A stretch of DNA of 45,916 nt from Blastocatellia bacterium. Lineage in GTDB: Bacteria; Acidobacteriota; Blastocatellia; UBA7656; JADIYM01. The stretch spans positions 1 to 45,916 of the forward strand of contig JAJTWZ010000034.1 of NCBI GenBank assembly GCA_021463145.1, given 5' to 3'. Below, one piece after another: positions 40,771-45,916 of the stretch. Every line of letters starts with the position of its first letter. Position 1 is the stretch's first letter. Made by a program: the position numbers and the translations under genes. A model generated the notes under the pieces. The model did not search any database, was not told the origin of the DNA, and was given only the letters and a program-made list of their open reading frames with translations.

Positions 40771-42413
40771 TACTTTTCCACTATCCGGAAACCTGGCGCC
40801 TCGTAACCGTCCGGCAGCGATGACGCCGGTCTGGCCGCGGCGTTGCCGTCACGCAGAGCAGCGAAATGCGGTGACATGATCTCCACGCCTGCTTCATTGA
40901 ATCTGTCCTGGATGTTCTGGTGCAGTTCGGCATAGATCAGCATCATCCGGCCAGGGTTGCGCGTGAAAGCGTTGATCTCGTAGGACACGAAGAAGTCGTC
41001 GAGCGATGTCTGCAACACGAACGGCGCTGGGTCGTCGAGAATGCCGTTCGTCGAGAGCGCCGCCGCGACGAGCAGTTCGTGGACCTGCCGCCACGCTGCG
41101 TCGTAGCCGATGGTGACCGTTGTGTGAAGGATGAGGCCTGCATCGCGTGCCGCGTGCGAGTAGTTCACGATGTGGCTGGACAGCACGAGCGCGTTCGGGA
41201 TTGCGATGTCCACGTTCTTCGCGGTCCGGATGCGCGTCACGAGAAGGGTCTTGTCCACCACGTCGCCAAATGCCTCCGCGATCCGCACCCGGTCGCCGAG
41301 CCGGAATGCACCCGTATAAGTGAGGATGACGCCGGCGATGATGTTCGATATCGCCGAACTCGACGAAAGCGATATGAGAAGCCCGAGAAAAAGCGAAACA
41401 GCCTGGAATGCGTGCGACTGCGAGCCCGGCAAATACGGGAATGCCATCACGGCCGAGAGCGCGAGAATGAGGAAAACGGCGATCTTGGACGTCGGCTCGG
41501 ACCACTCGGGGTCGAAACCCGGAAGCGAGAGCGTTCCGCGCGCCACCTCGCCGAAGATAAACCGCGCAAGTCGAATCACGAGGTACGTGATCACGCCGAT
41601 GACCACGAGGAACATCAGGTTCGGGATGTAGCCGGCAAGCGCCTTCCACACAGTAGCAAGGACGTCGAGCAGACGGTCGAGCAGGTCGACGGCTACGAAT
41701 CGCGACCTCGGGAAGAAGCTCATGACGACGAACAGCCAGATGCCGATCGATGCAAGCAGGAACAGCGTCCTCGAGCCACGAACGAGCTTCGCGAGGAATG
41801 GCCGAATCGGGAACCGGTGCATCAGATCGGGGGCCGCCGGACCTGTCTGCATGTCTTCCGGACGCTCGGCCGCGAGCTTGCCGGCGTAAGCCGCAAGACG
41901 GCGGCGTACGAATCCAACGACGAACCACATTGCGGCCGAGAAAGCAGCGGTAGCCAGGAAAGAAACCGCGAGTCGCTTGGGCCGCCAGTAATCGGCTCGT
42001 CTTGCCGCGACCTCGTTTCGGAGTAACTCGAGCCGGGCGGCAGCAAGTTCGGACCTCGGACGGGCTTCGGCGGCGGCGTCGGCGTCGGTCACCGCGATGA
42101 CGAACCTGTCGCCGAAGTGGATCTCGCTGCGGCCCTCGAGTTCGCGCAACGCAAAGTCACCCGACGGACGAAACGGGTTGAGCGCGAGGTCGTAGAGCCG
42201 ATCCTCGACGAGCCTTGCGCGCTCGTCGGCCGATTTCTGGTCGATTCCGGTGTGGAGGCGGAACAGCTCTTTCCCATCGAGACGCACCGGGACGCCGGCC
42301 GGTTCGGCGGTCTGTGCGCCGGCATTGGTGCATATGACGAAGGCTGCCGACAGCGCCAGGACGAGCGCAATGGCGGCGAGACCCAGCCGGCGAACAGGAA
42401 CGGTCGAATTCAC
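40770..42413 (-). CDS. MscS-family small-conductance mechanosensitive channel
   Basis: This 547-aa protein has a signal-like N-terminus (VPVRRLGLAAIALVLALSAAF), a periplasmic domain (about 40-165), then about five membrane helices. The MscS core (about 335-540) includes the pore helix region AVSLFLGLLISLSSSSAISNIIAGV, the beta-domain RLGDRVRIAEAFGDVVDKTLLVTRI, and PNALVLSSHIVNYS. Channels of this family relieve turgor on hypo-osmotic shock, but large ones can pass bicarbonate or small organic ions. It is co-translated with beta-carbonic anhydrase. The GTG start at 42413 is chosen because the coding pattern and signal begin there. No Shine-Dalgarno is visible, and TATACA lies about 8 bases upstream, so the mRNA may be leaderless. 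Confidence 0.88.
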   Translation of the reverse strand: MNSTVPVRRLGLAAIALVLALSAAFVICTNAGAQTAEPAGVPVRLDGKELFRLHTGIDQKSADERARLVEDRLYDLALNPFRPSGDFALRELEGRSEIHFGDRFVIAVTDADAAAEARPRSELAAARLELLRNEVAARRADYWRPKRLAVSFLATAAFSAAMWFVVGFVRRRLAAYAGKLAAERPEDMQTGPAAPDLMHRFPIRPFLAKLVRGSRTLFLLASIGIWLFVVMSFFPRSRFVAVDLLDRLLDVLATVWKALAGYIPNLMFLVVIGVITYLVIRLARFIFGEVARGTLSLPGFDPEWSEPTSKIAVFLILALSAVMAFPYLPGSQSHAFQAVSLFLGLLISLSSSSAISNIIAGVILTYTGAFRLGDRVRIAEAFGDVVDKTLLVTRIRTAKNVDIAIPNALVLSSHIVNYSHAARDAGLILHTTVTIGYDAAWRQVHELLVAAALSTNGILDDPAPFVLQTSLDDFFVSYEINAFTRNPGRMMLIYAELHQNIQDRFNEAGVEIMSPHFAALRDGNAAARPASSLPDGYEAPGFRIVEK

Positions 42414-42482
42414 GGTAGCGTGTATACCGCAGGCCGGGAGCCGGGCATAGTGGAGTTCGGCGACGCGAGCACGCTGGATCAC

Positions 42483-42529
42483 CCGGGACCAAAGTCCTAT
42501 TTCATGGGCGGTTGTGGCGCGGATAGACT
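42483..42529 (+). promoter_or_regulatory. Palindrome-controlled promoter of the second DUF3300 operon (box b)
   Basis: CCGGGACCAAAGTCCTAT lies at 42483-42500. TAGACT (42524-42529) starts 26 bp after GTCC. The DUF3300 start is about 35 bp downstream. The core is identical to boxes a and e. The opposite-strand MscS gene shows no matching hexamer, so it does not seem to use this site. Confidence 0.78.
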
Positions 42530-42563
42530 CAGCGCGAACGCTATTCGTGAGGAATCGCCTGTG

Positions 42564-43700
42564 ATGAATGGAATCCTGTATCGACCAGCCTCGCGGGCCG
42601 TCGCTCCGCTTACGACCGCCGTGCTCGTACTCTCGCTTCTTTGTTACATCCCGGCGATCTCCGCCGCCCAGCGCACAACGACTTCCATGGAAGCGCTGGT
42701 TGCGCCGATAGCCCTCTTTCCGGATCCACTTCTTGCTCAGTTGCTGCCGGCGGCCACGTATCCGGACCAGGTCTCTGCGGCAGCGGCGTTCGTGGCGACG
42801 AACGGTTCGACGGGCATCGAGAGTCATGGCTGGGACGCGACGGTCGAGGCCGTCGCGCGATACCCGGAGGCTATCGAGTTGCTCGGTAACGATCCCCGGT
42901 GGGCCGACGAGCTCGGAATCGCGTTTCTCGACGAGACGGGCGCCCTGATGGATGCGATTCAGCAGATGCGGGCTCGAGCGCTGGCGTCCGGAGCCCTGCG
43001 GGACACGCCTCAGCAGCGCGTCGTGATCGAGGACGAGATGATCCGCATCGTGCCGGCCGAGGCCGAGACGCTCTACGTTCCGGAGTACGATCCAGCCGTG
43101 GTCTATTCCGAGGAGGAGAGCGGCGAATGGGACGATGCCTACTGGGACACCGTGTTTGCGTACAGCGCCGGTTACGCGATGGGCGCCTGGATGGACATGG
43201 ACTGTGACTGGTGGGGGCACGGAATTTACTTCCACGGATGGCACGGCTGGGGCGGCGGCGGCAACTACTGGCAGGATCGGAACTACATCAGCCATCACCA
43301 GCGAGCAGGCGGCGGCAACAAGGTCTGGAACAACCCCAACCGTCCTGGCGGCTCGGGCAATCGCAATCGCCCTGGAACTGGTGGCGGGAACCGGGTGAAT
43401 TCCGATCGCCCGAGACCGGCAACCCAGCCGTCGACGAAACTGGACGACAACATCTCTACAAAACGAGAGTCGGCAAAGCGCGAGATGCGCGGAAAGATGC
43501 CCGAGGCGGGCAATGGATCCGGAGATCGAGGCGCGTTCGATGGCTACGAGCGCGGCTCCGATGCGAAGAATTCCTCCGACCGCGGATCGAAGAGCCGAAA
43601 GGAATCGTCGATGGACCGCGGCGGCGGCCGTTCGGGGCCATCGATGAGCCGGCCAAGCATGGGCGGAGGCGGAAGACGTGGCGGCGGACGGCGCCGGTAG
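42564..43700 (+). CDS. DUF3300 secreted protein, copy 2
   Basis: This 378-aa paralogue of the gene at 22604 has a signal peptide (about 1-31) and the same core: LVAPIALFPDPLLAQLLPAATYPDQV, WADELGIAFLDETGALMDAIQQM, TLYVPEYDPAVVY and a metal-suggestive DMDCDWWGHGIYFHGWHGWGG. The tail again is Arg/Gly/Asn/Ser-rich but lacks the 20-residue repeats, which explains its smaller size. TGAGG lies 11 bases before ATG 42564 and 8 before an in-frame GTG at 42561, so the start may be one codon earlier. DUF2950 copy 2 follows 14 bases later. Confidence 0.86.
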   Translation: MNGILYRPASRAVAPLTTAVLVLSLLCYIPAISAAQRTTTSMEALVAPIALFPDPLLAQLLPAATYPDQVSAAAAFVATNGSTGIESHGWDATVEAVARYPEAIELLGNDPRWADELGIAFLDETGALMDAIQQMRARALASGALRDTPQQRVVIEDEMIRIVPAEAETLYVPEYDPAVVYSEEESGEWDDAYWDTVFAYSAGYAMGAWMDMDCDWWGHGIYFHGWHGWGGGGNYWQDRNYISHHQRAGGGNKVWNNPNRPGGSGNRNRPGTGGGNRVNSDRPRPATQPSTKLDDNISTKRESAKREMRGKMPEAGNGSGDRGAFDGYERGSDAKNSSDRGSKSRKESSMDRGGGRSGPSMSRPSMGGGGRRGGGRRR

Positions 43701-43714
43701 ACGGAGGACACGAG

Positions 43715-44680
43715 ATGAACGGGAACCGATGTGTTGAACTGGTGAAAGTGGTCCGCCTCTTGTTTCTGATGGGTGCGGTTGCAGGATTCTGCGTGGCTCC
43801 GGTTCACGCACAGAACGGCGGGCCGGGGAGGGCGCCGGAAGGAAATCAGCGGACGTTCGGTTCGGCCGACGAAGCCCTCGCCGCACTCGCCTCGGCCGCG
43901 GCGGCAGCGGATCGGGAAGCACTGAAGGGCATCTTCGCCTCTTCCTACGAAGAGATCTCGTCCGGCGACGCAGTTGCCGACAAGGCCTCGTACGAGAGAT
44001 TCTCGAGGCGGCTCAAGAAGCGAGCCAACCTGGTGAAGAAGGGCGATTCGAAGGTGATTCTCTACGTGGGCGCCGAGAATTGGCCATTTCCATTCCCGAT
44101 CGTGCGCGCCGGAGATCGATGGTACTTCGACGGAGAAGCTGGACGGCTCGAGCTGTTCGATCGCCGCATCGGAGCCAACGAACTGCGTGCCATAAAGGTA
44201 TGCCGGGAACTGGCCAGGTCTCAGCGGGAATACGCGGAACGGGATCGCGACGGAGACGAAGTCCTCGAATATGCGCAGCGCTTCCACAGTTCACCCGGCA
44301 AGAAGGATGGGTTGTACTGGCCGGGCACGGGCGCGGACGAGAGCCCACTTGGTCCGGCCGTGGCCGCCGCATCCGACGAAGGCTACGCACTTTCGCGCAA
44401 GTCTCAGCCGTTTCACGGATACCGTTATCGCATAATCGCGCGACAGGGGCCGAAGCCTCCCGGTGGAGCGTACGGCTACGTAATCAACGGGAACATGATC
44501 GGAGGCTTCGCCGTCGTCGCTTATCCGGCGAAGTGGGGAAGTTCGGGGCTGAAGACCTTCATCGTCAACCAGCAAGGCAAGGTGTACGAAAAGGACCTCG
44601 GCGCAAGAACGGAGGCGCTGGTTGCGGGAATGCGCGCCTACAATCCCGATTCGACCTGGAGTCCTGTAGAAGGCAAGTAG
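43715..44680 (+). CDS. DUF2950 secreted protein, copy 2
   Basis: This 321-aa paralogue of the gene at 24129 has a signal peptide (about 1-33, ending VHAQN). It shares FGSADEALAALASAA, ISSGDAVADKASYERFSRRL, YVGAENWPFPFPIVRAGDRW, ERDRDGDEVLEYAQRF and GGAYGYVINGNMIGGFAVVAYP with copy 1. Conservation is spread over the whole chain, so both copies are presumably functional. GGAGG is 7 bases before the ATG. It is co-transcribed with DUF3300 copy 2. No terminator is obvious before the PPK2 promoter 80 bp further. Confidence 0.87.
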   Translation: MNGNRCVELVKVVRLLFLMGAVAGFCVAPVHAQNGGPGRAPEGNQRTFGSADEALAALASAAAAADREALKGIFASSYEEISSGDAVADKASYERFSRRLKKRANLVKKGDSKVILYVGAENWPFPFPIVRAGDRWYFDGEAGRLELFDRRIGANELRAIKVCRELARSQREYAERDRDGDEVLEYAQRFHSSPGKKDGLYWPGTGADESPLGPAVAAASDEGYALSRKSQPFHGYRYRIIARQGPKPPGGAYGYVINGNMIGGFAVVAYPAKWGSSGLKTFIVNQQGKVYEKDLGARTEALVAGMRAYNPDSTWSPVEGK

Positions 44681-44760
44681 CCCAAGCTTCAGCCGCGCAT
44701 CGGTGATGAGGGCGCTGACGAATCCTGCGCGCGGCCGTTCGTTGGCTCGAGAACGTAACC

Positions 44761-44806
44761 GTAGGACCAAGGTCCTATATCGAAGCCCGATTGCGCGCCA
44801 TAGCAT
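44761..44806 (+). promoter_or_regulatory. Palindrome-controlled promoter of the PPK2 gene (box c)
   Basis: GTAGGACCAAGGTCCTAT lies at 44761-44778, with 7-base perfect arms TAGGACC/GGTCCTA. TAGCAT (44801-44806) starts 25 bp after GTCC. The start codon assigned here is 37 bp downstream. The promoter position argues against an in-frame start at 44703, since the mRNA would begin after it. Confidence 0.76.
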
Positions 44807-44843
44807 GCGTGCGAAGCGGAACGACTGCACCCAGGAGCTCGCC

Positions 44844-45755
44844 ATGGCAAAGAAGTCGAAGAAGAAGGTCGAGGAAAAGGGCATCCAGGAGGGCGCCCCG
44901 GCGGAAGAAGCGGCCGTAGAGGTCAAGGGCGGAGGCAAGGAGAAAGGCAAGGAGAAGGAGAAGGAAGCCGGAAAGGCGAAGATCTCGCGCAAGGAGTACG
45001 ACAAGGAGATCCGCCGGCTTCAGAGTGAGCTCTGTGAGTTGCAGGAGTGGGTCAAGCAGACCGGCGCCCGAGTCATCGTCGTATTCGAGGGCCGCGATGC
45101 TGCCGGGAAGGGCGGGATCATCCGGACGATCACGGAGCGGGTCAGCCCGCGCGTGTTTCGCGTCGCTGCGTTGCCGGCGCCGTCGGATCGCGAGAAATCG
45201 CAGATATACCTCCAGAGATACATCCAGCACTTCCCCGCCGCGGGCGAGATCGTCATTTTCGACCGGAGTTGGTACAACCGGGCAGGCGTCGAACGGGTGA
45301 TGGGTTTCTGCACCAAGGAACAGTACGAAAACTTCCTGGTTGTGTGTCCGAGGCTCGAGGAGCAGTTCGTCAAGGGCGGCATCATCCTGCTGAAGTACTG
45401 GCTCGAAGTCAGCAACGAAGAGCAGGCTAAGAGGTTCGAGGCGCGGCAGAAAGATCCGATGCGTCAGTGGAAGCTGAGCGCGATGGACCTGCCGTCGCGG
45501 GCAAAGTGGTACGACTACTCGCGGGCTCGAGATGCGATGCTTGCGTCGACGGACACGCACGTGTCTCCGTGGCACATCGTTCGATCGGACGACAAGAAGC
45601 GGACGCGGTTGAACGTCATCTCCCACTTGCTGTCCAACTTCCCGCACAAGCCACTTAAGCCCAAGAAGGTCAAGCTGCCCAATCGCGACAAGAAGAACGC
45701 GTACGACGATGCGGCGCCGATGGTCGGACGCCGGTGGATTCCGGAGAAGTACTGA
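44844..45755 (+). CDS. ppk2: Polyphosphate kinase 2 (PPK2 family)
   Basis: This 303-aa cytoplasmic enzyme transfers phosphate between polyphosphate and nucleotides. Walker A is GRDAAGKGG (83-91), the lid region is KSQIYLQRYIQHFPAAGEI, and Walker B is VIFDRSWYNRAGVE. KYWLEVSNEEQAKRFEAR and SPWHIVRSDDKKRTRLN complete the family pattern. About 45 residues before the core are Lys/Glu-rich and probably disordered. Start 44844 has AGGAG 6 bases upstream and lies downstream of the predicted promoter. Family classes I-III (ADP, AMP or both as acceptor) cannot be told apart here with certainty. The palindrome-controlled promoter places it among stress genes. Confidence 0.94.
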   Translation: MAKKSKKKVEEKGIQEGAPAEEAAVEVKGGGKEKGKEKEKEAGKAKISRKEYDKEIRRLQSELCELQEWVKQTGARVIVVFEGRDAAGKGGIIRTITERVSPRVFRVAALPAPSDREKSQIYLQRYIQHFPAAGEIVIFDRSWYNRAGVERVMGFCTKEQYENFLVVCPRLEEQFVKGGIILLKYWLEVSNEEQAKRFEARQKDPMRQWKLSAMDLPSRAKWYDYSRARDAMLASTDTHVSPWHIVRSDDKKRTRLNVISHLLSNFPHKPLKPKKVKLPNRDKKNAYDDAAPMVGRRWIPEKY

Positions 45756-45860
45756 TTCTCGTCGAATCTATTCGGCGCCCGAGAGACTGATGCCGCGAGG
45801 CGGTCGCGTCGATTCACGAAGCACACGATTTGATTCGTGATCGTTTCGGGACCGGCGGTG

Positions 45861-45877
45861 CGACCGCTCCGCGGTCG
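45861..45877. repeat. Copy of short intergenic palindrome GACCGC-nnn-GCGGTC
   Basis: Seven-base arms cgaccgc/gcggtcg enclose tcc. Copies with the same arms but loops gaa, gga and tcc lie at 10776, 10871 and 10942. The sequence to the window edge (gcgcgttggcgc, gtgaccgcgggtcgc) is also palindrome-like and has no gene. A weaker inverted repeat tcacgaa/ttcgtga at 45814-45840 may end the PPK2 transcript. Confidence 0.65.
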
Positions 45878-45916
45878 GCGCGTTGGCGCTGGGGTGACCG
45901 CGGGTCGCGCGCGGCG

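Noticed and set aside
42414-43922. N-terminal extension of the MscS frame by about 500 codons
   Set aside because: The extension overlaps DUF3300 copy 2 in antisense and lacks domain content. The channel proper begins with a signal-like sequence at 42413.

Overview
This is a 45.9-kb stretch of a high-GC (by eye above 60%), gene-dense chromosome from a Gram-negative bacterium. Evidence for Gram-negative is the number of signal peptides, lipoproteins, outer-membrane barrels and a MltF-type murein lyase. A Reg_prop-type hybrid kinase, paired DUF3300/DUF2950 genes and degenerate 'acaggatt' intergenic repeats would suit Acidobacteriota or a deltaproteobacterial-type lineage, but I cannot fix the taxon from sequence alone. 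I see no rRNA, tRNA, CRISPR array, integrase or transposase. The window reads as ordinary chromosome.

Layout. 1-323 is gene-free and palindrome-rich. 324-10524 (all minus strand) holds a PepSY protein, a secreted unknown protein, a PlsC acyltransferase, a 1283-aa one-component-style hybrid histidine kinase, an M3 oligopeptidase and FabH. 10525-11015 is a repeat-filled gap. 11016-15756 is a complete branched-chain amino-acid-type ABC operon (livK-H-M-G-F). 15916-22369 (minus) holds a sensor kinase, a FixJ-type regulator, a lone receiver and a large Trp/Gly-rich secreted protein. 22604-33904 (plus) holds DUF3300, DUF2950, a coiled-coil porin, DcuA, an aspartase fused to a cyclic-nucleotide-binding domain, alpha-carbonic anhydrase, a small membrane protein and two outer-membrane proteins. 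33948-36920 (minus) encodes an NlpE-like protein, a DUF4956 protein and a MltF-like lyase. 37178-39863 (plus) encodes a secreted possibly kinase-like protein, a DUF3616 lipoprotein and a small secreted protein. 39910-42413 (minus) encodes a MscS channel and beta-carbonic anhydrase. 42564-45755 (plus) holds a second DUF3300/DUF2950 pair and a PPK2 polyphosphate kinase.

Main discovery. Seven copies of one 18-bp palindrome, ATNGGACCAWRGTCCNAT, occur only in promoter regions of the right-hand 24 kb. In each, a TAnnnT- or GATAAT-like hexamer lies 25-26 bp downstream, on the strand of the next gene. In both intergenic regions carrying two copies, the copies point outward to the divergent genes. This looks like an activator operator centred near -45. 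The core resembles the mycobacterial DosR/DevR box, which is bound by a NarL/FixJ-family regulator. The predicted targets are both DUF3300/DUF2950 pairs, the Trp/Gly-rich protein (with the FixJ-type regulator and kinase downstream of it), an outer-membrane barrel, the NlpE-like/DUF4956/MltF operon, the kinase-like/DUF3616 operon and PPK2. I infer an envelope and energy stress regulon, perhaps responding to oxygen or redox, with its own two-component system inside it.

How the genes may work together. A porin, DcuA and a CNBD-aspartase fusion form a plausible aspartate/fumarate/succinate module for low-oxygen growth. It lies directly downstream of a palindrome-controlled pair. Two unrelated carbonic anhydrases, one in an operon with a MscS channel, and a polyphosphate kinase fit a theme of stress and ion/CO2 homeostasis, though that link is inference.
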